From the NCBI RefSeq assembly GCF_006715635.1, contig NZ_VFNP01000002.1:1488001-1552000 (forward strand): a stretch of DNA of 64,000 nucleotides, given 5' to 3'. Position numbers and translations under genes: made by a program. Position 1 is the stretch's first letter. Each line of letters starts with the position of its first letter. Under the pieces are notes generated by a model that made no database searches, was not told the origin of the DNA, and saw only the letters and a program-made list of their open reading frames with translations. This DNA is from Streptomyces sp. SLBN-118 (GTDB taxonomy: Bacteria > Actinomycetota > Actinomycetes > Streptomycetales > Streptomycetaceae). Positions 10,900 to 19,615 of this stretch are shown here, piece by piece.

Positions 10900-12525
10900 G
10901 TGGAGACCCAAGGTGGCATCACGGTGCAGCGGGCGCTGGAACTGCCCGGACTGCGCGCCGGACTTCCGGAGGTCGTCGCCGGCGCGGACCGGCTGCAGCG
11001 GACGGTGCGCTGGGTGCACGCCGGTGAGGCACCCAACATCGCCTCCCTGCTCAAGGGCGGCGAGCTGCTGCTCACCACGGGCATGGGGCTCGGCACCCGC
11101 CCCGCCGAACAGCGGGCCTTCGTACGGGGGCTCGCGGACCGCGGCATCGCCGCGCTCGTGGTGGAGCTGGGGCCGCGCTTCAACCGGCTGCCCTCGGTGA
11201 TCGTGGAGACCGCGCGGGCGGCCGGGCTGCCGCTCGTGCAGCTGCACCGGGAGGTCCCCTTCGTCTCGGTGACCGAGGAGGTCCACACCGAGATCGTCAA
11301 CGGGCACTACGCCCTGCTGCGGCAGGCCGAGGAAGTACACCGGCGGTGTACGGAGGTGCTGCTCGAAGGGGGCGGGGTGCCCCAAGTGCTGCGTATCCTC
11401 GCCGACTTCACCGCGAACCCCGTCTTTCTGGAGACGGCGGACGGACAGCTCCTGTACGCGGCCGGATCCCATGCGGGACGGGCCGGGGCGGATCCGCTCC
11501 AGGTGTGGGACGGGCTGCGGGGCCAGCGTGCGGCACGGGAGTCGCCGCCGGCCGGGACGGTCCTGGTCGACGTCCCCGGCGGGGGGCAGGGCGCCGCGTC
11601 GGTGCGTGCGCGCCTCGTCCTGTTGGCCGTCGGCTCCCCGCTGCTGACGGTGCACCGGATGGCGGCGGAGCGGGCGGCCGGGCTGCTGGCGGTCGTCCTG
11701 ATGCAGGCCCGTCAGGAGGAGGAGCTGGCGGCCCGCGGCCGGGGCGACTTCCTGACGGATCTGGCGGAGGGCCGCATCACGGCGGAGGACGCACCGGCCC
11801 AGGCGAGGGTCCTGGGATTCAAGCCGGGCGAGGGACCGCTGCTGCCGGTCGTCATGCGCCTGGCGGCCGAGCTCTCGCCGTCCGGGAACTGGGCGTTGCT
11901 CGCCCGAGCGGTGCTGGAGGAGCTGTCGGCGGTCGGCGTACCGGTACTGCTGGGCGTACGCCCCGTGGAGGGACGGGTTCCGCTTCTCCTCGGCCTGCGC
12001 TCCGAGTCCGAACGCCATGCCGTTGCCGACCGGGTCGCCGCAGCGCTGCGGGCGGGCGTCGAACGAGCCGGCCTGGAACGCGCGGGCGCGCACCCGCCGG
12101 TCGTGGTCGTCGGCATGGCGGGCGGCTGGGCGGCGGCATCGGCGGGCCTGCGTCACGCCTCGGAAGCGGCGACGGCGGCACAGGGCCTCTCGGACCGCCC
12201 GTGGTACGACGCCCGCCGCCTGGACATCGACCTCCTGCTGTGGCGCTTGCGCGAGCACCCGGACCTGTCTGCCTTCGTGGAACGCGCGATCGGCCCCCTG
12301 CGCGATCACGACGCCTCCTCGCGCCCCCCACTGCTCCCCACGCTGCAGACGTACTTGGCGCACGCGGGCCGCAAGGCGGAAACGGCCCGCGAGCTCCACT
12401 TGAACCGCCAGACGCTGTACAACCGCCTTGCCCGCATCTCGGAACTGCTGGGCACGGACCTGGACGACCCGCAGACGGTACTCGCCCTGAGCCTGGCCCT
12501 GCGGGCGAGACGCCTCGTGCCCTGA
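10900..12525 (+). CDS. PucR/CdaR-family transcriptional regulator
   Basis: The 541-aa protein has an N-terminal PucR sensor domain (VRWVHAGEAPNIASLLKGGE, about residues 10-130), a central region, and a C-terminal helix-turn-helix of the HTH_30 type (LHLNRQTLYNRLARISELLG) close to its end. Relatives control purine, allantoin or amino-acid catabolism in response to small ligands. The start is a GTG. It converges with the GT4 gene with only 10 bases between stop codons. No catabolic operon is adjacent, so its target is not evident. Confidence 0.92.
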   Translation: METQGGITVQRALELPGLRAGLPEVVAGADRLQRTVRWVHAGEAPNIASLLKGGELLLTTGMGLGTRPAEQRAFVRGLADRGIAALVVELGPRFNRLPSVIVETARAAGLPLVQLHREVPFVSVTEEVHTEIVNGHYALLRQAEEVHRRCTEVLLEGGGVPQVLRILADFTANPVFLETADGQLLYAAGSHAGRAGADPLQVWDGLRGQRAARESPPAGTVLVDVPGGGQGAASVRARLVLLAVGSPLLTVHRMAAERAAGLLAVVLMQARQEEELAARGRGDFLTDLAEGRITAEDAPAQARVLGFKPGEGPLLPVVMRLAAELSPSGNWALLARAVLEELSAVGVPVLLGVRPVEGRVPLLLGLRSESERHAVADRVAAALRAGVERAGLERAGAHPPVVVVGMAGGWAAASAGLRHASEAATAAQGLSDRPWYDARRLDIDLLLWRLREHPDLSAFVERAIGPLRDHDASSRPPLLPTLQTYLAHAGRKAETARELHLNRQTLYNRLARISELLGTDLDDPQTVLALSLALRARRLVP

Positions 12526-12535
12526 GGCGCTGCCG

Positions 12536-13615
12536 TCACCGGCCCGCCACCACCTCGTCGTACACGCTCAGGACCTGCGCGATCGTCTCGTCCTCCGTCG
12601 GCCAGGTCCCCGCCTGCACCCGCCCCGCCGCCGTCAGTTCGCCCCGCCGCCCCGCGTCCCCCAGCAGCCGGGTCACCGCGTCGGCGAGCGCGGCCGCGTT
12701 CCCGTACGGGACCAGTTCCGCCGCGTCGCCCACGAGTTCCGGGGTGCCGCCGACCGCTGTCGCAACCAGGGGGACACCCAGGCGCAGGGCCTCCTGGGCG
12801 AGCAGTGAGCGGGCCTCCCAGCGGCTTGGGAGAAGGGCGAGGTCCGCAGCTGCCAGGAGGTCGCCGATGTCGTCCCGGCGGCCCGCCAGCCGTACCGGCA
12901 GATCCTCCGTGTCGATGCGCCGCTGGAGCGCACCCCTCTCCGGCCCCTCCCCCGCGATCACCACCAGCGGCACCGGGTCGAGGCCGCGCCACAGCCGCGC
13001 TGCGTCCAGCAACGTCCCGTACCCCCGGTGCGGCACGAGGCTGCCCACCGCCATCAGCAACGGCCGGTCCACCGCGCCCAGTTCCGCTCGCGACTTGTTC
13101 TCGGCCCGGCCCGGACACGCGCGCGGTGCGGGCACCGCGACCCGTGCGAGGCGAGCGTCGCGCGCACCGCGCCGGCGGGCCCGGTCGACCAGTTCCGAGC
13201 AGGTGCCGAGGACAACCGCCGCCGCCCGCGCAGCCCTTCGCTCCATCAGCCGCACTACCTGACCGCGCGCGCCCTCGTCGTGAGAGCGGGTGTGCCAGGT
13301 GACGATGAGCGGCACGCGCTGCCCGCTGAGCGCCAGCGCGGCACGCAGGGCGGCATGCAGACCGTGCGCGTGCACCACGTCCGCCTTGGCGCAGAAGGCG
13401 CGCAGTGCCCCGATCGCCGCCGGATCACTCCGCCGCGGTACGGCGGCGAAGTGCGCCCCGGCGCCGGGGAAGTCGTAGAGGTGCTCCAGTTCGGCGGGGG
13501 CGCACACCGTCACCCGCACGCCCCGCGCCACCAGCCCCGCGGCCAGCGACCTGGCATGCGCGCTGCTGCCCGCACTGCCGCCCCCCAGCACCTGGACCGT
13601 ACGCAGCTGTGTCAC
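12536..13615 (-). CDS. Glycosyltransferase family 4
   Basis: This is a GT-B fold retaining transferase of about 359 aa. The N-terminal part has a Gly-rich loop (VQVLGGGSAGSSAHARSLA) and VVHAHGLH; the C-terminal nucleotide-sugar domain has PSRWEARSLLAQEALRLG followed by VATAVGGTPELV, the E-x7-E region of GT4. I place the start at the GTG of VTQLRTVQVL. The longer frame starts at a GTG (13705) directly abutting the stop of the upstream gene, which would allow coupling, but its 30 extra residues look non-coding. It follows the MraY-like membrane gene and recN on the same strand. Acceptor and sugar donor are unknown; a lipid-linked glycan is a reasonable guess from the neighbour. Confidence 0.88.
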   Translation of the reverse strand: MTQLRTVQVLGGGSAGSSAHARSLAAGLVARGVRVTVCAPAELEHLYDFPGAGAHFAAVPRRSDPAAIGALRAFCAKADVVHAHGLHAALRAALALSGQRVPLIVTWHTRSHDEGARGQVVRLMERRAARAAAVVLGTCSELVDRARRRGARDARLARVAVPAPRACPGRAENKSRAELGAVDRPLLMAVGSLVPHRGYGTLLDAARLWRGLDPVPLVVIAGEGPERGALQRRIDTEDLPVRLAGRRDDIGDLLAAADLALLPSRWEARSLLAQEALRLGVPLVATAVGGTPELVGDAAELVPYGNAAALADAVTRLLGDAGRRGELTAAGRVQAGTWPTEDETIAQVLSVYDEVVAGR

Positions 13616-13705
13616 CCGCCAAGGATGCCAGCCCGTACGCACGTTCCGGCACTGTCGGGGTGTCGTTGCCGTTCCCGCGCCGGGCGGCGCGGGGCGCGGT
13701 GTCAC

Positions 13706-14437
13706 TCACATGGGTGATCCCGCGAGCCTGCTGACCTCGTCCCCATACACCGCCGCCGTGATCAGGGCCGCCGCGTGAACGGCAAGCCCGGCACGGCCGT
13801 TGCCCGCGGCGATCGCGGTGCCCAGTGCCGCGCCCAGGGCGTGGGCCCCGGTGTCGCCGAGCATGGTCCGCTCGCCCAGGTCCTCGGTGACGATCGCGGC
13901 CGCGGCTCCCATGGGCGCCGCGGCGAGCGCGCCGGCGGCGCCCCGGCGCAGCAGGCCGGGCGCGCCGATCCCGAGGACGGCGACGGCGGCCCGTCCCGGC
14001 GCGACGTCCACGAGGTTGACCAGATGCGCGGTGCCCGCGATCACGATCCCGGCCAGGAGCCTGTCGACCGGCCGCTCCTTGAGCAGCGTCCCCGCGGCGA
14101 GCCCCGCGGCCCCGATCCCGAAGAGTTTCACGGCCCCGCTGGTCACCTCGCCCTGCCGGAGCGCACCCAGATGCGCCCTGAAGCCGCGCCGGTGGTCTCC
14201 CTTCAGGTCGTCGTACGCCCCGCACGCCCCCGCCGCGACCACCGCGAGAGCGGCCGGACCCGAAGTGCCCAGCGCGGCCCCGACCGCGGTGGCGGGCCCG
14301 GCGTAGAGGTCGACGGTGCGGCCCGCGTAGTTCGTGCGCTGCCACCGCGCGGGATCACCGGGCGCCCGCCTGCGCAGCGCCTCGTACACGGACCGGGTCG
14401 CCCCGAAGGCGGTGGCGAACGCCGTCGCGCGTCTCAT
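13706..14437 (-). CDS. Short MraY/WecA-like integral membrane protein (polyprenyl-phosphate phosphotransferase superfamily)
   Basis: The 243-aa, Ala/Gly-rich membrane protein carries reduced versions of the motifs of UDP-sugar:polyprenyl-phosphate sugar-1-phosphate transferases: NYAGRTVDLYAGP early on, GAYDDLKGD (the Asp-Asp pair), HLVNLVDVAPGRA, and MLGDTGAHALGA (canonical GDTG). Several hydrophobic helices separate them. It is about 100 residues shorter than MraY or WecA, so it may be a minimal or divergent enzyme. The ATG overlaps the recN stop by one base (TGATG), so it is translationally coupled to recN, and a glycosyltransferase follows immediately. Activity is inferred, not shown. Confidence 0.75.
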   Translation of the reverse strand: MRRATAFATAFGATRSVYEALRRRAPGDPARWQRTNYAGRTVDLYAGPATAVGAALGTSGPAALAVVAAGACGAYDDLKGDHRRGFRAHLGALRQGEVTSGAVKLFGIGAAGLAAGTLLKERPVDRLLAGIVIAGTAHLVNLVDVAPGRAAVAVLGIGAPGLLRRGAAGALAAAPMGAAAAIVTEDLGERTMLGDTGAHALGAALGTAIAAGNGRAGLAVHAAALITAAVYGDEVSRLAGSPM

Positions 14438-16176
14438 CAGCCGTCCGCCCGCGCGGTGGCGAGCAGTTCCTCCGCGTGCGCCCGCGCCGTCTGGGAGTCC
14501 TCCTGGCCGGCCAGCATCCGCGACAGCTCGCGCACCCTGTCCTCACCTTCGAGAACCGTGACGCCGGACCGCGTCACCGATCCGTCGTTCGTCTTCTCGA
14601 CCAGCAGCTGCCGGTCGGCGAACGCCGCCACCTGCGGCAGATGTGTCACGACCACCACCTGCGCCGTCTTCGCCAGCTTCGCGAGACGGCGCCCGATCTC
14701 GACCGCGGCCTTTCCGCCCACGCCCGCATCGACCTCGTCGAAGAGATACGTCGGCACCGGGTCGGTCCCCGCGAAGACGACCTCGACCGCGAGCATCACG
14801 CGCGAGAGCTCACCGCCCGAGGCCCCCTTGGCGATCGGCCGCGGCGGCGCGCCCGGGTGCGGGGCCAGCAGCAGTTCGACCTCGTCGACGCCGGAGGGGC
14901 CGTACGCCACGGTGCGGCCGCCGACCTCGACACCCTCTGGGTCCTCGCTCTGGCGGATCTCGAAGGACACGCGCGCGTGGGGCATCGCGAGCGAGGCCAG
15001 TTCGGCGGTGACCGCTTCGGCGAACCGCGCCGCCGCCTCCGAACGTGCGTCTGTCAACGCCTGTGCCAGGCCCGACAGTTCGCTGCGCAGCGCGTCCCGT
15101 TCGGCCGCCAGCTCCCCGATCCGGTCGTCGTCGCCGTCCAGCTCGGTGAGGCGCTCGGCGCCCTGTTCGGACCATGCGAGTACGGCGGCAATGCCCTCAC
15201 CCTGCCCGGCGTACTTGCGCGTCAGCGCCGTCAGCGCCGCCCGCCGTTCCTCCACCGCGGCAAGGCGCAGCGGATCGGCGTCCAGATTGTCCGCGTATCC
15301 GGCGAGCTCTCCGGCCACATCCCCGAGCAGGATGGAGATCTCCCCCATCCGGTCCGCGAGCGCGGCCAGCGCCGGGTCGTGGGAGCGCACGGCGTCCAGC
15401 GCCCGTCCCGCACCCGCGACGAGCGTGGTGGCGTCGACGCCCTCCGGGTCCTCGGGATTGCCCGCCAGCGCGGCGTGAGCGACGGACGCGGCGGAGGCCA
15501 GAGCCTCGGCGTGCCCGAGCCGCTCGGCCTCGGCGGCGAGTTCGAGGTCTTCGCCCGCGCGCGGCTCGACGCCCTCGATCTCGCCCAGACCGAAGCGCAG
15601 CAGGTCGGCTTCCTGGGCCCGCTCACGCGCGCGTGTGGTCAGTTCGTCCAGCTCCACGCTGACGGCCCGCAGCCGCCGGTAGGCGGACGCGTACTTGGCG
15701 TGCGGCCCGGTGACCGCGTCGCCCGCGTACCGGTCGAGCGCCTCCCGCTGCCGCGCGGGCCGCAGCAGCCCCTGCTGGTCGGTCTGGCCGTGTACGGCGA
15801 CGAGCTCGTCGGCCAGCTCGGACAGCATGCCGACCGGCACGGACCGCCCCCCGAGGTGGGCGCGCGAGCGCCCCTCGGCCGAGACGGTTCTGCTGATCAG
15901 CAGGGTGCCCTCGTCGAGTTCCGCCCCGGCCTCCTCGGCTCGCAGCGCGGCGGAGGCGCCGGCGGACACGCTGATCCGCCCCTCCACCACCGCCGACTTG
16001 GCGCCGATCCGCACCAGCGCCGGGTCGGCGCGCCCGCCGAGCAGCAGCCCCAGGCTGGTGACGACCATGGTCTTGCCCGCGCCCGTCTCGCCGGTCACCG
16101 CGGTGAAACCGGGCGACAGCTCGACGACAGCGTCGTCGATGACCCCGAGCGACCGTATCCGCATCTCCTCCAACAC
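14437..16176 (-). CDS. recN: DNA repair protein RecN
   Basis: This 579-aa SMC-like ATPase acts in double-strand-break repair. The Walker A is GETGAGKT (residues 29-36). A long coiled-coil middle rich in Glu, Arg and Ala follows, then the ABC signature region (KGASGGELSRVMLA) and Walker B (YLFDEVDAGVGG). I prefer the GTG at 16174-16176 because AAGG lies 8 bases upstream; the ATG four codons later is an alternative. It stands behind nadK with a 112-base gap, as in mycobacteria (ppnK-recN), and ahead of the MraY-like gene with a one-base overlap. Confidence 0.97.
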   Translation of the reverse strand: MLEEMRIRSLGVIDDAVVELSPGFTAVTGETGAGKTMVVTSLGLLLGGRADPALVRIGAKSAVVEGRISVSAGASAALRAEEAGAELDEGTLLISRTVSAEGRSRAHLGGRSVPVGMLSELADELVAVHGQTDQQGLLRPARQREALDRYAGDAVTGPHAKYASAYRRLRAVSVELDELTTRARERAQEADLLRFGLGEIEGVEPRAGEDLELAAEAERLGHAEALASAASVAHAALAGNPEDPEGVDATTLVAGAGRALDAVRSHDPALAALADRMGEISILLGDVAGELAGYADNLDADPLRLAAVEERRAALTALTRKYAGQGEGIAAVLAWSEQGAERLTELDGDDDRIGELAAERDALRSELSGLAQALTDARSEAAARFAEAVTAELASLAMPHARVSFEIRQSEDPEGVEVGGRTVAYGPSGVDEVELLLAPHPGAPPRPIAKGASGGELSRVMLAVEVVFAGTDPVPTYLFDEVDAGVGGKAAVEIGRRLAKLAKTAQVVVVTHLPQVAAFADRQLLVEKTNDGSVTRSGVTVLEGEDRVRELSRMLAGQEDSQTARAHAEELLATARADG

Positions 16177-16288
16177 GGACACGACCTTACGAGGTCCGGG
16201 GGCCGCCGTGCGACGGACCCCGGCTCCGGATTCACCCGACCGGGAAGAAGCGCGTGCCGCGCCTGTACGGCGAGGCCCCGGTCGCGTC

Positions 16289-17218
16289 CTAGTGGGGCGC
16301 TCCGCGCCACCCCGACACCGGCAGCGCGAACTTCGCCACAAGCCGGTCCGTGAACGACGCGTGATGCAGCCGAGCCAGCCGCACCGGGACGGCGCCACGC
16401 CGCACCTCCACCCGTGCCGCGGGCGGCAGTTCGATGGTTCTGCGGCCGTCGCACCACAGCACTCCGTGCGGGGTGTTGCGCTGGACCTCGACCGCGAGCA
16501 CCGACGTCGGAGACGTCACCAGCGGCTTGGCGAACAGCGCGTGCGCGCTGATCGGCACCATCAGCAGCGCCTCCACCTCCGGCCAGACCACCGGCCCGCC
16601 CGCCGAGAAGGCGTACGCCGTGGAGCCGGTCGGTGTCGCACAGACGATGCCGTCGCAGCCGAAGCCGGTCACCGGCCGCCCGTCGATCTCCAGGACGACC
16701 TCCAGCATCCGGTCGGGCGAGACCTTCTGCACGGCCGCCTCGTTCAGCGCCCAGTCCTGGTGCACGACATCGCCGTTGGTGTGCACGACGACATCGATGG
16801 TCATGCGCTCCTCGACCTCGTACGCGCGTGTGACGACCCGGTCGACGACCTTGTCGAGGTCGTCGCGCTCGGCCTCGGCGAGGAAGCCGACCCGCCCCAG
16901 GTTGACACCGAGCATCGGCACCCCGGACGCGCGGGCGAACTCGGCGCCGCGCAGCAGCGTTCCGTCTCCGCCGAGGACGATCAGGAGTTCGCAGCCGTCG
17001 AGGACTTCGGGGGTCGCCTCACTGACCGTCTCGACGGACGACGGCAGCGGCAGGTCGGCCGCCTCAGCCGCCAGTACGCGTACGCCGAGACCGCTGCGCA
17101 GCAACCCCTGTACGACGAGTTCCGCGCTCCGGATCGCCGCCGGGCGGCCGGTGTGTGCGAGCAGGAAAACGGTACGTGTCGATGTCGCTGCTGGTGTCGC
17201 TGCTGGTGTCGTTGTCAA
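16289..17218 (-). CDS. nadK: NAD kinase
   Basis: The 309-aa enzyme phosphorylates NAD to NADP. It has the GGDGT motif (about residues 83-87), the conserved LNEAAV segment and ATPTGSTAYAFSAGGP. The most likely start is a TTG at 17216-17218: it overlaps the tlyA stop codon in the sequence TTGA and has GGAGG 7 bases upstream. The only upstream start adds 23 implausible residues read inside tlyA. The first 15 residues are Thr/Ala/Pro-rich. It belongs to the tlyA-nadK-recN unit. Confidence 0.96.
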   Translation of the reverse strand: MTTTPAATPAATSTRTVFLLAHTGRPAAIRSAELVVQGLLRSGLGVRVLAAEAADLPLPSSVETVSEATPEVLDGCELLIVLGGDGTLLRGAEFARASGVPMLGVNLGRVGFLAEAERDDLDKVVDRVVTRAYEVEERMTIDVVVHTNGDVVHQDWALNEAAVQKVSPDRMLEVVLEIDGRPVTGFGCDGIVCATPTGSTAYAFSAGGPVVWPEVEALLMVPISAHALFAKPLVTSPTSVLAVEVQRNTPHGVLWCDGRRTIELPPAARVEVRRGAVPVRLARLHHASFTDRLVAKFALPVSGWRGAPH

Positions 17219-18030
17219 CGAGGTCCCTCCGCCACTGCACGGTCGACATCCGCCGGATCGAGCTGGGGCGCTCCGGCCCGGAGCCACAGAAAGTACTCGA
17301 CGTTTCCGGAGGGTCCCGGCAGCGGGCTGGCTGTGACGCCCTGCACGCCGAGACCGAGCTCGGCGGCCTTGCCTGCCACGGCCTTGACCGCTTCCGCGCG
17401 CAGCTCGGGGCTGCGGACGACCCCGCCGCTGCCGAGGCGTTCCCTGCCCACCTCGAACTGCGGCTTGACCATCAGCACCAGGTCCGCGTCGGGCGCGGCA
17501 CAGCGCGCCAGGGCGGGCAGCACAAGACCGAGCGGAATGAACGACAGATCGCCCACCACAAGGTCCACCGGCACTCCGTCGATCGACTCCAATGTCAATT
17601 CACGCACGTTGGTACGGTCCTTGACGCTCACGCGTTCATCGCTCTGAAGAGACCACGCGAGTTGCCCGTAGCCGACGTCGACCGCCACGACGTGTCCGGC
17701 CCCAGATCGCAGCAGTACGTCCGTGAAGCCGCCCGTCGACGCACCGGCGTCCAGCGCCCGCCGTCCCTCGATCTTGAGACCGAGCGGCATGAACGCGGCG
17801 AGCGCTCCCGCGAGCTTGTGGCCGCCGCGCGAGACGTAGTCCGGGTCGCCGTCGTCGGAGGCGACGACGATGGCCGCGCTGGTCTCGACCTGGGTGGCGG
17901 ACTTCGTCGCCGTGTTGCCGCCGACGGTCACCCGCCCTGCGGCGATCAGCTGGCTCGCGTGCTCACGCGAGCGCGCGAGGTTGCGGCGTACCAGCTCGGC
18001 GTCGAGACGGCGGCGGGCCACTCCTGCCAC
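17215..18030 (-). CDS. tlyA: TlyA-family rRNA 2'-O-methyltransferase
   Basis: The 271-aa protein joins an N-terminal S4 RNA-binding domain (ARRRLDAELVRRNLARSREH, to about residue 60) to a FtsJ-like SAM methyltransferase domain (ALDAGASTGGFTDVLL, then VVGDLSFIPL). In mycobacteria TlyA methylates 16S C1409 and 23S C1920 and is needed for capreomycin sensitivity. The start is a GTG with AGGAG 11 bases upstream. It leads the coupled run tlyA-nadK-recN; the small gene at 18038-18370 ends 7 bases before it. Confidence 0.96.
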   Translation of the reverse strand: MAGVARRRLDAELVRRNLARSREHASQLIAAGRVTVGGNTATKSATQVETSAAIVVASDDGDPDYVSRGGHKLAGALAAFMPLGLKIEGRRALDAGASTGGFTDVLLRSGAGHVVAVDVGYGQLAWSLQSDERVSVKDRTNVRELTLESIDGVPVDLVVGDLSFIPLGLVLPALARCAAPDADLVLMVKPQFEVGRERLGSGGVVRSPELRAEAVKAVAGKAAELGLGVQGVTASPLPGPSGNVEYFLWLRAGAPQLDPADVDRAVAEGPR

Positions 18031-18037
18031 GTTCGGT

Positions 18038-18370
18038 TCAGCTCCTGTGGTTGTACGAAGGCGAAGGCAAGGGCCCCGCGGGTACGGGCGCCGGGCGTGC
18101 GTCGAGCGCTGTCAGCGCGTCCCGCAGCCCCCTGTGTACATCCTCGTACACCTCAAGGTGCCCGTCCGCCGGGAGGTGGTCGGCGTCGGCCAGCCGCTCC
18201 AGCTGGACGTCCACGCCGGCGTTGCCGGTGGGCACGCGCTGGACGCCCAGGGGAGCCTGCGCGGCAGGCTCGTACGCCGGGGGCGCGGCGGGTTCGTGCA
18301 CCTGAGGGGCAGTGGCTTCCTGGTGGATCCCCTGCTCGTCGATCTGCGGTCCCGGCATCGAGTCGCTCAT
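18038..18370 (-). CDS. Small conserved actinobacterial protein, Pro-rich N-terminus
   Basis: This 110-aa protein has a disordered, Pro/Ala/Glu-rich first half and a compact second half ending in HLEVYEDVHRGLRDALTALDA, which looks helical. It occupies the position of Rv1693 between the HAD phosphatase and tlyA of mycobacteria, so it is probably a genuine conserved gene of the tlyA operon rather than a shadow. No catalytic motif or signal peptide is seen. It is divergent from the SCP2-like gene, with 42 bases between the two starts. Confidence 0.8.
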   Translation of the reverse strand: MSDSMPGPQIDEQGIHQEATAPQVHEPAAPPAYEPAAQAPLGVQRVPTGNAGVDVQLERLADADHLPADGHLEVYEDVHRGLRDALTALDARPAPVPAGPLPSPSYNHRS

Positions 18371-18412
18371 GCCCAGACGCTACCGCGAAGCCCTGAGGTA
18401 CGGTCGATCACG

Positions 18413-18760
18413 ATGGCGACGACGGAAGAGTGCCGCAGCGCACTCGACAAACTCTCGGACAACCTGGCGCGGGCGGACGGCGAAGTGCAGGGCGCGGCCG
18501 CGCTCGACCGTTCCCTCAGCTGCCACATCAAGGACCTGGACATCACCTTCACCGGCCGTCTCGACGACGGCCGGATCGAGGTGACGGACACCATCCAGGG
18601 GCCGCCGCGCGAGAAGGCGCAGATCCGCCTCGCGATGAGCGGCGACGACCTGGTCGCGATGGTGGACGGCGAGCTGAACTTCGCGAAGGCCTGGGCCTCG
18701 GGCCGGGTCAGGCTCGAGGCGGGCTTCCGCGATCTGCTGCGGCTTCGGACGATGCTGTAG
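18413..18760 (+). CDS. SCP2 sterol-carrier-like lipid-binding domain protein
   Basis: A 115-aa single-domain protein. The sequence, especially IRLAMSGDDLVAMVDGELNFAKAWASGRVRLEAG, matches the SCP-2 fold, which binds hydrophobic ligands. There is no signal peptide. The ATG is preceded by TACGGT at 18399-18404 with only 8 bases between and no strong SD, so a leaderless or near-leaderless message is possible. The 3' end overlaps the convergent ABC ATPase gene by 53 bases. The ligand is unknown. Confidence 0.85.
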   Translation: MATTEECRSALDKLSDNLARADGEVQGAAALDRSLSCHIKDLDITFTGRLDDGRIEVTDTIQGPPREKAQIRLAMSGDDLVAMVDGELNFAKAWASGRVRLEAGFRDLLRLRTML

Positions 18761-19580
18761 CGGGCAGGAGCGGCAGCCGCTGCGACGCGGGGGCGGCACG
18801 CCTGCGTGCCGCCGGTACCACCAGCGGCGTCCCGGACTCCGGATCGTCGATGACCTGGCTCTTCACTCCGAAGACGTGCTCGACCAGCTCGGCGGTCACC
18901 ACGTCGGCGGGGACGCCCTCGGCGACGACCCTTCCCTCACGCAGGGCGATGAGATGCGTCGCGTAACGGGCGGCCTGGTTGAGGTCGTGGAGTACGGCGA
19001 CGAGTGTGCGCCCCTGCCCCTCGTGCAGCTCGGCGCACAGGTCGAGCACCTCCAGCTGATGCTGGATGTCGAGGAAGGTCGTGGGCTCGTCGAGCAGCAG
19101 CAGCGGCGTCTGCTGGGCGAGCGCCATCGCGATCCATACGCGTTGGCGCTGACCGCCGGACAGTTCGTCGACATAGCGCTCTGCCAGTTCGCCGACTCCG
19201 GTCGCCGCCATCGACTCATCGACAATCCGCTCGTCCTCGGCCGACCACTGGCGCAGCAGCCCCTGATGCGGGTAGCGGCCGCGCGCCACCAGGTCGGCGA
19301 CGGTGATCCCGTCCGGCGCGATCGACGACTGCGGCAACAGGCCGAGCGTCTTGGCGACCTTCTTGGCGGGCAGGGAGTGGATGGAGTGTCCGTCGAGCAG
19401 CACACGGCCGTGGGACGGCTTGATCATCCGGGACAAGGCACGCAGCAGTGTCGACTTTCCGCAGGCGTTCGGGCCGACGATCACCGTGAAGGAGTGGTCG
19501 GGGATCTCCACCGAGAGGTTCTCGGCGATGACGCGCCGGTCGTAGCCGAGGGTGACCGATTCCGCGGTGAGGCGCTGCAT
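18708..19580 (-). CDS. Ferric-siderophore ABC transporter, ATP-binding protein
   Basis: The 290-aa FepC/FecE-type ATPase has Walker A GPNACGKST (36-44), signature LSGGQRQRVWIA and Walker B LLLLDEPTTFLD. It powers the two FecCD permeases encoded immediately upstream on the same strand. I use the ATG at 19580, with AGGAG 10 bases before it; an ATG at 19619 overlaps the permease stop as ATGA and would add 13 residues. The Ala/Arg/Pro-rich C-terminal tail of about 35 residues runs into the convergent SCP2-like gene (53-base overlap), so the tail may be poorly conserved. Confidence 0.94.
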   Translation of the reverse strand: MQRLTAESVTLGYDRRVIAENLSVEIPDHSFTVIVGPNACGKSTLLRALSRMIKPSHGRVLLDGHSIHSLPAKKVAKTLGLLPQSSIAPDGITVADLVARGRYPHQGLLRQWSAEDERIVDESMAATGVGELAERYVDELSGGQRQRVWIAMALAQQTPLLLLDEPTTFLDIQHQLEVLDLCAELHEGQGRTLVAVLHDLNQAARYATHLIALREGRVVAEGVPADVVTAELVEHVFGVKSQVIDDPESGTPLVVPAARRRAAPASQRLPLLPATASSEAAADRGSPPRA

Positions 19581-19615
19581 GGGGGGCGTACTCCTGGAGT
19601 GGTGGTTCACGGGTT

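Noticed and set aside
11346..13262. 638-codon plus-strand frame overlapping PucR and GT4
   Set aside because: Low-complexity Gly/Arg/Pro composition; both real genes in the region have clear domains.
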